From: Candidatus Pacearchaeota archaeon
Lineage (GTDB): Archaea > Nanobdellota > Nanobdellia > Pacearchaeales > GW2011-AR1
Reading direction: 5' to 3'
Length of the DNA: 26,770 nt
Assembly (NCBI GenBank): GCA_002687255.1
Contig: NYZR01000003.1
Coordinates: forward strand, 2,562-29,331
Part shown: in pieces, positions 7,470 through 13,499 of the stretch
How positions within the stretch are numbered: the stretch's first letter is position 1
Layout of the letters: each line of letters begins with the position of its first letter
Made by a program: the position numbers and the translations under genes
The notes under the pieces: model-generated
What the model was told of the DNA's origin: nothing
The model's input: the letters and a program-made list of their open reading frames with translations, nothing else
The model's database searches: none

Positions 7470-8254
7470 TTGTTACCGCAGGATGGGCTTCCACATCCTC
7501 CTCCGCATGAACCAGCGCCGCCGCAGCCTCCTGAACATGATCCTGCTTGTGTAGGGACTTGTTGTGGCTGTGATGGTTCGGGGCTTAATCTTGTTGCAGG
7601 GTATTCTTGGAAGACTTCTAGGGAGAGGATTTCTTGTTCGGAGGTTTCGAGGGGATCGTAGTAAACTTCAAAATCGTTCGGGAAACTGAATTGGCTGCCT
7701 TGGACGCCGTCGATGGTTTTGACTTCTCTGGAGATTAGTGGGGCGTGTCCGGGGCATGGGATGTCTACCGAGATTGCGAGGGTTGAGAGGCCTGTTAGTT
7801 CAAGGGCTGAGACGCTTCCGGTGATGTTGGCTGTGTAGGGGAAGATGAGGAAGAAGAGGATGAGGTTTATGCCGATTGTGGTTCCATACATGGTGTAGAG
7901 GTAGCCTTCTTTTCTTTTGATTCCTTCTATGGATAAGGAATTGTGTTTTTTGAGGTAGAAGAACGAGGAGAGGGTGGCGAAGCCGGCTGAGATGAGGATG
8001 AGATAATGGAAGATGTAGCGGTTCATTAAGAGAGGCTTGAAGAGTTGCATGAGCACTGTTGCTCCGAGGACGGCTGCGACGATGAAAGCGATGCAGCCGA
8101 TGTGGGGGATGAGTCCGTAGAGTATGCCTTGCTTGAGGGCTGAGGGGTTTTTGGAGTTGTTGTTTTGGTTGGTGGGTTGGCAGCAGTCTGGTTCTTGTGG
8201 TTCTTTTTTGGAGGCTTCGGGGTTTTCTGGGTTTTTGCAGCAGTCTTCTTTCAT
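7466..8254 (-). CDS. Membrane protein with degenerate HMA-like domain and Cys-rich tails
   Basis: 262 aa, first gene of the operon. The N-terminal tail has two CC pairs (residues 5-6 and 24-25). Membrane helices lie at about 44-72, 80-100 and 122-145. A C-terminal HMA-like beta-alpha-beta segment (about 160-217) reads like heavy-metal-associated domains but has CPGH (167-170) in place of CxxC. The last 25 residues are a Gly/Cys tail with seven Cys. The layout resembles archaeal MerT-like membrane proteins carrying an HMA domain. The ATG at 8254 is fixed by the TATA box at 8275-8283, so the transcript is leaderless, with the operator at -37 to -52. Likely role: capture or transfer of a thiophilic metal across the membrane. 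Confidence 0.82.
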   Translation of the reverse strand: MKEDCCKNPENPEASKKEPQEPDCCQPTNQNNNSKNPSALKQGILYGLIPHIGCIAFIVAAVLGATVLMQLFKPLLMNRYIFHYLILISAGFATLSSFFYLKKHNSLSIEGIKRKEGYLYTMYGTTIGINLILFFLIFPYTANITGSVSALELTGLSTLAISVDIPCPGHAPLISREVKTIDGVQGSQFSFPNDFEVYYDPLETSEQEILSLEVFQEYPATRLSPEPSQPQQVPTQAGSCSGGCGGAGSCGGGCGSPSCGNK

Positions 8255-8274
8255 GTTGAGAAGTGGGAAATTTT

Positions 8275-8306
8275 TTACTTAAGGGCTTTTGTGAAACTGG
8301 TTTCAC
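8275..8306 (-). promoter_or_regulatory. Promoter and operator site 2 of the Cys-rich operon
   Basis: In minus-strand sense: palindrome GTGAAACCAGTTTCAC (8291-8306, 7-bp perfect arms, 2-base spacer), then a TATA-like CTTAAGTAA (8275-8283) centred about 26 bases before the ATG at 8254. The palindrome ends just upstream of the presumed TFB-recognition element, at -37 to -52. Confidence 0.75.
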
Positions 8307-8380
8307 TGCCGGGAGATTGGATGTCTTTAGAGAGCATAATAGAAGATAATACAAACTCTTATTTAGTTTAGTTTCTTTTT

Positions 8381-9397
8381 GTGATCGTGGACGAAACACG
8401 AGTTGTTGAGGAGTATGAAGAAGAAGTCCGGAAAATTGCATTTTGGTATTATAGGGTCTGGCCTTTTGGCAGGGATTATGGTTCTGATGACCTGTTGCAG
8501 GCAGGGAGGATTGGTGTGATGCAAGTTGCGAGAAATCAGCCAGAGATGATTTGCGAGAAACATTATGTAAAGAAGGCGATAAGATCTTGTGTGATCAATG
8601 AGATAAAGAGGAATGGTCAGAGAATCAAAAAAGCAAAAATTGTGAGATTTGATGATGACTTGGATGTTTTGCCAGATTATCAAGGGGTTGAAGAAGGAAT
8701 TCAGAATAGACTTTCTTTGCCAGATTATCTTTCGAATCATTATGGTGAAGAAGAATCCTTGTCAATACTTCAGTTGCTTGAACAGTGTGATAATGTTTCG
8801 GCACTTGATTTAACATCTCCTCCTGAGACGAAGCTTAAGGAAAATGTTAGGGTTGTTGCTCAAATGGATCTGAGTAATGATGAAATGGCTATGTGGGCTC
8901 ATGTTCTGATTGGGGCTAGGAAAACTTTTCCAAGGGATTATGCAAAGGGACAGAAGGAGCGTGCAAAGAAGTATACGACTTTTCTTCTTGAGGCCTTAGG
9001 TGTGTCTCCGCTGGAGTTTGTCTCTTCCTATAGGGACAAGAGGACTTTCTTTCAGAGATGGCATCTTGATTCTTTTTACCAAAAGGCGTTTGACTTAAAG
9101 CTTGGTCAATTTTATGAATGTGTTTTTCCAGATATTGAGCCATATAGACAGACAGGAACGACAAGGTGGAAGGGCAGAGAGGGTTTGATAAATGCTCTCG
9201 CCTCGATTGATTTTGTGAGGAGAGTTACTGGAAAGGAGCCCGGGGAATTAGAGAAGTGGGACTTTTATGACAATGGTCAGAGAGGAATGCTTGATACTCT
9301 TTTTGGGCGGTCTGTTGAAAGAGCTGTTGAGTTTCGATGGCCTGGGACGTATCCTGATGTTGGGGAGGATGTTATCGTTTCTTCTCTGCTAGAGTGA
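8381..9397 (+). CDS. Protein with sigma-70 region-2-like N-terminal domain
   Basis: 338 aa. Residues 12-85 read like sigma-70 region 2: a helix with VRKIAFWYY, then DDLLQAGRIGVMQVA (36-50), close to the core-binding DLIQEGNIGLMKAV helix of bacterial sigma factors, then HYVKKAIRSCVINEIKR (61-77), like the FliA/SigF-type IR-x-A-I-x-DE-x-R element. No region 4 is evident. Instead there are about 180 helical residues of unknown type and a C-terminal module ending LFGRSVERAVEFRWPGTYP. Archaeal RNA polymerase uses TBP/TFB, so a true sigma role is not expected; the domain may bind single-stranded DNA or the polymerase. The start is GTG 8381 or GTG 8387; a TATTTAG box lies at 8360-8366. Divergent from the Cys-rich operon. 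Confidence 0.75.
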   Translation: MIVDETRVVEEYEEEVRKIAFWYYRVWPFGRDYGSDDLLQAGRIGVMQVARNQPEMICEKHYVKKAIRSCVINEIKRNGQRIKKAKIVRFDDDLDVLPDYQGVEEGIQNRLSLPDYLSNHYGEEESLSILQLLEQCDNVSALDLTSPPETKLKENVRVVAQMDLSNDEMAMWAHVLIGARKTFPRDYAKGQKERAKKYTTFLLEALGVSPLEFVSSYRDKRTFFQRWHLDSFYQKAFDLKLGQFYECVFPDIEPYRQTGTTRWKGREGLINALASIDFVRRVTGKEPGELEKWDFYDNGQRGMLDTLFGRSVERAVEFRWPGTYPDVGEDVIVSSLLE

Positions 9398-9400
9398 GCC

Positions 9401-9607
9401 TTACGTCGTCGTGGATGAAGGCGACCTTGGTCGTGGCGAGGCGTGGTTCTTTCTTCCGGTGCCACAGCAGGCGTCGAGGATGTTTCCCTTGAGGTTTTTT
9501 AATGGTGTTTTTCTCATGTTGGCATGTCGCGTTTTTTCAAAGTGGTTACCTAGGAGGCCGTATACTTTTTCTCCGAGTCGGTATGCAAATCCCGTGGGCA
9601 GAGGTTG
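9401..9607 (-). pseudogene. Remnant of a SAM-dependent methyltransferase
   Basis: The minus-strand frame from about 9607 to the stop at 9401 has no good start codon but reads as protein: YRLGEKVYGLLGNHFEKTR, then NILDACCGTGR, which is motif I (the SAM-binding loop) of class I methyltransferases. The sequence stops making sense about 15 residues after motif I, near the end of the sigma-like gene. It appears to have lost its N-terminus and most of its catalytic domain. An operator and TATA-like box lie just upstream (9608-9649). An intact form could have been a metalloid or small-molecule methyltransferase; only the SAM loop is visible. Confidence 0.5.
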
Positions 9608-9649
9608 TTTTTAAGGTTGTTGTCATCTGTAGTGTGAAACTAGTTTCAG
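9608..9649 (-). promoter_or_regulatory. Operator site 3 with TATA-like box upstream of methyltransferase remnant
   Basis: In minus-strand sense: palindrome CTGAAACTAGTTTCAC (9634-9649), then CCTTAAAAAC (9607-9616). The palindrome-to-TATA distance is about 11 bases longer than at sites 2 and 4, roughly one helical turn. It reads into the methyltransferase remnant. Confidence 0.55.
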
Positions 9650-9663
9650 AGGTGTTGAAAGGA

Positions 9664-10790
9664 TCAGGGACTTTGTTCTTGCTCGGCGTCGACTAATTGC
9701 TTTCTTCCGATTTTGGCATGGAATACTCCAAAAGGATTTGAGTGGTGAACCAGATAAAGATCGTTCCCATTGATAGTGTGATCTATTTCTTTGTGCCCGT
9801 ATCTTAAGTCTTTGTGTGCCACAAAACCATGACCTCTTCCGCCCTCTACATTCCCTATATAACCACCTCCAAAACGTAGATATGCCGTAGGGCCGTGTGC
9901 AAATAAGAAGCTGGATTCGAAGAGAGGAGTCCGAGAGATCTCTTTTCCTTCAGAAATCAAGGAAATATGTTGCCCTCCTAGATCTTCTTCGTATCCCCTG
10001 TAGTGAACGAAGCCGTCTGATGCGGCAACCGGCCAGCCTTGTTTGAGAGGTTCTTCGCATTCCCATAGGGGGCCGTTGCTGCCGTGAGCACTCATTTTAT
10101 CGCCGCTTCCGGAACCGACGGTATAGAATGTGTCTTTATCGAATGCTCTTATATATCTTCCCAGCACTCTTGTCTTCACCACCGCTCCCTCTTTTACCTT
10201 CACTGCTCTTTCATGATGTCGCTTTTTTGATCCTTTCCTTGCGGAGGCCGTTGCCCAGATATGGTCGTCGTGAGAATAGAGGTCATGTATGGTTCTGAGG
10301 TTATCGGGTAATGTTAATGTCTCGTTTTCCCCGTTTTCTGGGTTAACCACTCTTAATCGACACGATTCTGCACTTGGGCCTTCTATGAAGTAGATCCTAG
10401 ATCCATCGCACCCGATTGAGGGTGGTTCACCTCTCTTCCTATCCTGGCCGAAAGTCCCTTCAATTTTGAAAGGCTCTCGTAAGGATCTTCTTCGAATTCT
10501 TCTGTGAGTGGTGTTACCACGGCCTCCTTAGGGCTTCTGACGATTGCGCCCACCAAGCCGCTTTGTGTTTGGAAAATGTCTCTGAAAAGAACGTAGGGGC
10601 TACTAAAGATGGGCTCTGCAGTTTCACCCCTTAAACGTGCTACATGGGCAGAATCAAAAAGAAGGACGTCATCACCGACGCTCTTGAGGTGTGGTGTGTT
10701 GTTTATTCTTGCACCCTCAAGTTCAACCTTTTGCAGACCCGACATCCAAGGTATAGTCTCTGCCTGGCCGTTCCCCTCTTCTTTTGGCAT
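9664..10790 (-). pseudogene. Propeller-like protein gene broken by a -1 frameshift
   Basis: Two minus-strand frames join into one gene. The first (10790 to the stop at 10383) encodes MPKEEGNGQAE and onward to about EEFEEDPYE. The second frame is open across 10500-9664 and continues sensibly with PFKIEGTFGQDRKRGEPP. The switch lies near 10470-10500. The joined product is about 370 aa, with recurring beta-strand-like segments (DDVLLFDSAHVARL, DGSRIYFIEG, DLYSHDDHIWATAS, NGNDLYLVHHS), consistent with a beta-propeller, though no named family is recognised. The ATG at 10790 has a CCTTAAAAAG box 26 bases upstream. The shift may be a real mutation, a sequencing error or recoding; no classical slippery heptamer is seen. 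Confidence 0.65.
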
Positions 10791-10810
10791 GCTGTCTCTT
10801 GGCTGTTTTT

Positions 10811-10841
10811 CTTTTTAAGGATTGTTGTGCTGGCGCACAAC
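10811..10841 (-). promoter_or_regulatory. Promoter of propeller-like gene with a second palindrome
   Basis: TATA-like CCTTAAAAAG in minus sense (10811-10820) sits 26 bases before the ATG at 10790. Upstream is a perfect 7-bp inverted repeat GTTGTGC-TGGC-GCACAAC (10824-10841), at -34 to -51. This is the same position as the GTGAAAC operators in neighbouring promoters but a different sequence. Confidence 0.5.
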
Positions 10842-10897
10842 AGCCATTCACCACTCGGACGCATGATCGTGGTTCGTGGATTGTTGTGATCTTTGGC

Positions 10898-10927
10898 GTG
10901 AAACCAGTTTCACCATTATGTTTTTAA
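10898..10927 (+). promoter_or_regulatory. Promoter and operator site 4 of the membrane wHTH gene
   Basis: Palindrome GTGAAACCAGTTTCAC (10898-10913), identical to site 2 read in its promoter direction, then TATA-like TTTTTAA (10921-10927) centred 26 bases before the ATG at 10950. The palindrome is at -52 to -37, the same offset as at site 2. This suggests autoregulation. Confidence 0.75.
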
Positions 10928-10949
10928 GTGATGCTTGGGTTGGTTGGGG

Positions 10950-11435
10950 ATGGAGAACAAGAAGGTCGGGTATTTGTTGATTGGTGTGGCTGTGGTGATG
11001 GGGGTTTTGGTGTGGCAGTTTTATGCTGCGTTGATTGCGATGGCCGGGACGAGTTGTGCTTTGGAGCATGAGGGGGCGACGTGTCCGTTGCATGCAAGTG
11101 TGAGTCAGCAGATTACCATTTCTGTTGTTTTGTTGGGCCTTGTTCTCATTGTTGCGGTGTTCCTGATTTTATCGAAGCCTGAGAGAGAGGTTGTTGTTAA
11201 GAAAGTGAAAGAGAGGGTGAAGAAGAGAGAGTATGATTTGTCGGGGTTGACGGCTGATGAGCTTAAGGCTTTTGCTGTTGTTCGTGAGAAGAAGGCTGTG
11301 TTTCAGGCAGCGTTGATTGAGGAGTTGGAGTTTGGTAAGGCTAAGATGACGAGGGTTATTGATCGTTTGGAGGGCCGTGGTCTTGTGGAGAGGAAGAGGA
11401 GAGGGATGACTAATGTTGTGGTGCTTAAAGAATAA
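10950..11435 (+). CDS. Membrane-anchored winged-helix transcriptional regulator
   Basis: 161 aa. Two membrane helices (about 7-30 and 53-75) enclose a short loop with Cys36 and Cys45 (CPLH, 45-48). A basic linker (79-94) leads to a C-terminal winged helix (about 96-161; LTADELKAF, then FGKAKMTRVIDRLEGRGLVERKRRG as recognition helix and wing), of the MarR-like type common in archaeal membrane regulators. The ATG at 10950 is preferred over an upstream TTG because the TATA box lies exactly 26 bases before it. Its promoter carries the palindrome also found at the Cys-rich operon, so it probably controls itself and that operon. A Cys pair on the far side of the membrane could sense metal or redox state; this is inference. 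Confidence 0.85.
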   Translation: MENKKVGYLLIGVAVVMGVLVWQFYAALIAMAGTSCALEHEGATCPLHASVSQQITISVVLLGLVLIVAVFLILSKPEREVVVKKVKERVKKREYDLSGLTADELKAFAVVREKKAVFQAALIEELEFGKAKMTRVIDRLEGRGLVERKRRGMTNVVVLKE

Positions 11436-11445
11436 AATTAGAAAC

Positions 11446-11727
11446 TTACTTGCCTTTTGATTTCATCTTTTGGATGATGAGCCCAATCACTGCTCCCAGG
11501 ATGAAGTATAGGACAATAGATATAACTAATATTGATAATAGTATGAATGCGGGGGATGACGTCTCCATTATTCCTATCAGAGGGAGAATTGCAGGAATGA
11601 ATAGATAGACGAATGGGCTTGCAATAGGTGGTTTCCCCCCGAGGGCCTGTCCAATGATCGCTCCTGCTAGGAACATGACAACAATGAATCCTGCCCCCAT
11701 AAGTCCTGACTTCAACCATGTTTCCAT
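11446..11727 (-). CDS. Small membrane protein, 93 aa
   Basis: Three predicted membrane helices (about 8-27, 40-58 and 63-86), with a short basic C-terminus (MKSKGK). A TATTTAATA box at 11749-11757 lies 26 bases before the ATG at 11727, so the gene is independently transcribed and leaderless. It is convergent with the wHTH gene, whose stop is ten bases away. No family recognised. An alternative frame over the same bases gives a less hydrophobic, less plausible product. Confidence 0.7.
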   Translation of the reverse strand: METWLKSGLMGAGFIVVMFLAGAIIGQALGGKPPIASPFVYLFIPAILPLIGIMETSSPAFILLSILVISIVLYFILGAVIGLIIQKMKSKGK

Positions 11728-11780
11728 GAAGGATATTATCCCCTTAGGTATTTAATACTTCCCCATATGGAAGGGTATAC

Positions 11781-12185
11781 TTATCGATAAGACTTCTGTC
11801 TCTTAGAACGAGCCTTAGAATCACCAGGCTTGTAGGCTTCCTTTCGTCGGACGTCGGGGACGATCATGTTACGGTCGTAGGTCATGAAGGCTTTCTTCAG
11901 GGTGTCGGATCCGGAGACGTGGACAAGGGCTTTTGCTATTGCTAGTCGGGCTGCTTGGATTTGGCCTTCTGCTCCGCCGCCCTTGGTGTTGATTTGGAAG
12001 TCGTGTTTGAGGGCGTCGCCGAGTTCTCTTTGGTAGATCTTCATAGGTTCGAGGAGGGCGAGTTTGTGGAAGAGGTTGAGTTCTTCGACGGGAAGACGGT
12101 TGAACGTGATTTGTCCGGATCCGTCGACTAGGCGGAGCTTTGCTACCGCTGATTTTCTTTTTCCGGAAATGATTTTTAACGTCAT
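11781..12185 (-). CDS. rps9: Ribosomal protein uS9
   Basis: Small-subunit protein of the 30S head whose C-terminal tail reaches the P-site tRNA. It starts with SGKRKSAVAKLRL and has GGGAEGQIQAARLAIAKAL, then DRNMIVPDVRRKE, and the archaeal C-terminus RSKRQKSYR. 134 aa is the usual archaeal length. Its ATG overlaps the uL13 stop (TAATG). It is the last gene of the eL18-uL13-uS9 operon. In many archaea the next genes are rpoN and rpoK; here the next gene is an unrelated membrane protein. Confidence 0.97.
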   Translation of the reverse strand: MTLKIISGKRKSAVAKLRLVDGSGQITFNRLPVEELNLFHKLALLEPMKIYQRELGDALKHDFQINTKGGGAEGQIQAARLAIAKALVHVSGSDTLKKAFMTYDRNMIVPDVRRKEAYKPGDSKARSKRQKSYR

Positions 12186-12601
12186 TATATTTCAGCCTCC
12201 AGCTTTTTCAGAGTTAGGGTTGTGGTTGTTTTAGGCTTGCCGGCTTTCATCTTTGCTACTTCCTCGTATTCTGCCGGAACAGTATTGAAACAGCGAATTC
12301 TGCTTAGAGCGGCATTGCCACGGCCTTGCTTGTAGGAGAGCATGCCTCTGATGGTTCGCTTGACTATTCTGAACGGTTCCTTCGGAAAGAATGGGCCCTT
12401 TTGGCTTGCTCCGCCACGGCTTCTCTTTTGGTAATACTCTTTGATTATTCTTTGTCGGCGTCCGGTAACTACTGCGGCATTGCAGTTGACGATCGCTATC
12501 GTTTTTCCCATGAGGGCTTGTTTTGCGGCGACGCTGGCAAGACGGCCGAGAACGGCGTCGGTAGCGTCGATAACCATAGAAGGTTCGAATTTGTCATTCA
12601 T
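12185..12601 (-). CDS. rpl13: Ribosomal protein uL13
   Basis: Large-subunit assembly protein, 138 aa. Family features: VIDATDAVLGRLASVAAKQ at the N-terminus, IAIVNCNAAVVTG, and the RTIRGMLSYKQGRGNAALSRIR block. It overlaps eL18 upstream (start at 12601, eL18 stop at 12598) and uS9 downstream, so the three are translationally coupled. No unusual features. Confidence 0.97.
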   Translation of the reverse strand: MNDKFEPSMVIDATDAVLGRLASVAAKQALMGKTIAIVNCNAAVVTGRRQRIIKEYYQKRSRGGASQKGPFFPKEPFRIVKRTIRGMLSYKQGRGNAALSRIRCFNTVPAEYEEVAKMKAGKPKTTTTLTLKKLEAEI

Positions 12602-12960
12602 AGTATGACCACCCCAGATGCTTTTTCGTTTTTTGTAATTTCTTCTTTAACGGTGTGGAACGTTGATTTCGATTCGGAGAGTTTTGCTTGAGCTGCCGGG
12701 GAAATGGAAAGGGCTACGAGGGCTAGTTTTTTGGTGAGGGAGCCTTGGGAGAGGATCTTTCCTGGGACAAGGACGGTGTCTCCCGGCTTTGCTTTTGCAT
12801 CAATTTGATCAAGATTTAGTGAAGCTTGCTGACGTGTTGGGCCAGAAAGCTTTCTTGCTGCTGCGTGCCAGGCGTCGTTCTTGAGGGCGAGTGCTAAGGT
12901 TTCTTTCAGATAGGGGTTTGTTTTTCTTCGGGAACGGGACTTGAGTTGTGTCTTTGACAT
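12598..12960 (-). CDS. rpl18e: Ribosomal protein eL18
   Basis: Archaeal/eukaryotic large-subunit protein, 120 aa. Motifs: KSRSRRKTNPYLKETL, RKLSGPTRQQASLNLDQID and DTVLVPGKILSQGSL, which end in the family's usual GKVL-G-like turn. It is the first gene of this three-gene block. CCTTTAAAAGC (minus sense, 12981-12991) is centred 26 bases before the ATG at 12960, a leaderless promoter. In most archaea rpoD (Rpo3) lies directly upstream; here it is 2.5 kb away, separated by accessory genes. Confidence 0.96.
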   Translation of the reverse strand: MSKTQLKSRSRRKTNPYLKETLALALKNDAWHAAARKLSGPTRQQASLNLDQIDAKAKPGDTVLVPGKILSQGSLTKKLALVALSISPAAQAKLSESKSTFHTVKEEITKNEKASGVVIL

Positions 12961-12980
12961 GGTTCTTGGTCGCTTGGTTT

Positions 12981-13016
12981 GCTTTTAAAGGTTTGTGTTT
13001 CATAAAGTTTATATAC
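12981..13016. promoter_or_regulatory. Divergent promoters between eL18 and the RHH gene
   Basis: GCTTTTAAAGG (12981-12991) serves eL18 on the minus strand. TTTATATA (13009-13016) serves the plus strand, with a predicted start near 13037-13038, where a short leader ORF begins. Confidence 0.65.
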
Positions 13017-13036
13017 TAAAGTGTGTATTAGTGTGC

Positions 13037-13108
13037 ATGTTTCGAAGACAAGCTTCTCACACCATACAACACCTTTTTTTGTTCCCTGCTTCAGGAGAGG
13101 TGTTGTAG
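13037..13108 (+). CDS. Possible 23-aa leaderless leader peptide
   Basis: ATG 13037 lies 25 bases after the centre of the TTTATATA box, the standard leaderless spacing. The ORF (MFRRQASHTIQHLFLF, then PASGEVL) stops with TAG at 13106-13108, directly touching the ATG of the RHH-like gene and in the same frame. Its last codons contain GGAGAGGTG, which can serve as Shine-Dalgarno for the next gene. It may be a regulatory upstream ORF, or the untranslated leader may contain an ORF by chance. Confidence 0.4.
   Translation: MFRRQASHTIQHLFLFPASGEVL
13065..13107 (+). promoter_or_regulatory. Leader stem-loop covering the RHH gene's ribosome-binding site
   Basis: TACAACACCT (13065-13074) is a perfect 10-bp complement of AGGTGTTGTA (13098-13107). 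The 3' arm includes part of the Shine-Dalgarno region and ends one base before the ATG at 13109. The 23-base loop carries a T-run and an AGGAG. It could switch translation of the downstream gene on or off, possibly through ribosome movement on the upstream ORF. Confidence 0.5.
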
Positions 13109-13330
13109 ATGGATAAAGTTAGGGTCAATATTACGGTTGATAAAAAGAACTTGGTGCGGGCGAAGAAGAAGTTGCACTTGTTTGGGGGGAAGTTGAGCAC
13201 GTTGTTTAATGCTTATCTTGAGGAGTTTGTCGACGGTATCGATGCTAAAGTTGGGGAAGATGGGAAAGTGTTGCGGGAACATGTTGAGGAGTTGGAGAAG
13301 AGGCTGCAGAAATTGGAGGGGAAACGATGA
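13109..13330 (+). CDS. Ribbon-helix-helix-like protein with C-terminal coiled coil
   Basis: 73 aa. The N-terminus (KVRVNITVDKKNLVRAKK) fits the beta strand and first helix of ribbon-helix-helix DNA-binding proteins such as VapB/CopG antitoxins; the second helix follows (KLSTLFNAYLEEFV). Residues 46-73 form a Glu/Lys/Leu helix likely to oligomerise. The ATG is preceded by GGAGAGGTG. Its TGA overlaps the next ATG (ATGA), so it is translated with a 47-aa membrane protein. It is probably a DNA-binding repressor or antitoxin-like partner. No PIN or RelE gene is adjacent. Confidence 0.7.
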   Translation: MDKVRVNITVDKKNLVRAKKKLHLFGGKLSTLFNAYLEEFVDGIDAKVGEDGKVLREHVEELEKRLQKLEGKR

Positions 13331-13470
13331 GTGGGGTTGACGGATGGTTTTTAGGAAGTGTGGTGATTATTTTGGTGGCGGTTATTTTTGATGTGGTAAG
13401 AATACGGAAGGGACGGAAGAAGCCTGGGCGGATTGGTGGTTTTGGGAAGATTGCTTCTGGTGGGAAATAG
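13327..13470 (+). CDS. 47-aa single-helix membrane protein
   Basis: Short ORF read from the sequence: MSGVDGWFLGSVVIILVAVI, then a basic tail (RIRKGRKKPGRIGG) and a Gly-rich end. One membrane helix (about 8-24) with a positively charged cytoplasmic tail. The start overlaps the RHH-like gene stop (ATGA). It could be a small toxin-like membrane peptide paired with the RHH protein, or a small membrane regulator. The promoter of the next gene overlaps its last codons. Confidence 0.6.
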   Translation: MSGVDGWFLGSVVIILVAVIFDVVRIRKGRKKPGRIGGFGKIASGGK

Positions 13471-13499
13471 TTAAATAGTTGGAGCTTGTTTACACCTTC

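Noticed and set aside
7800..8441. 213-aa minus-strand ORF across the operon promoter
   Set aside because: Runs through the operator and TATA box of the 8254 gene and is out of frame with a well-supported membrane protein.
11438..11719. Alternative 93-aa frame (His/Arg/Ser-rich) over the small membrane gene
   Set aside because: The frame from 11727 has a TATA box at the standard distance and three clear membrane helices; the alternative has neither.
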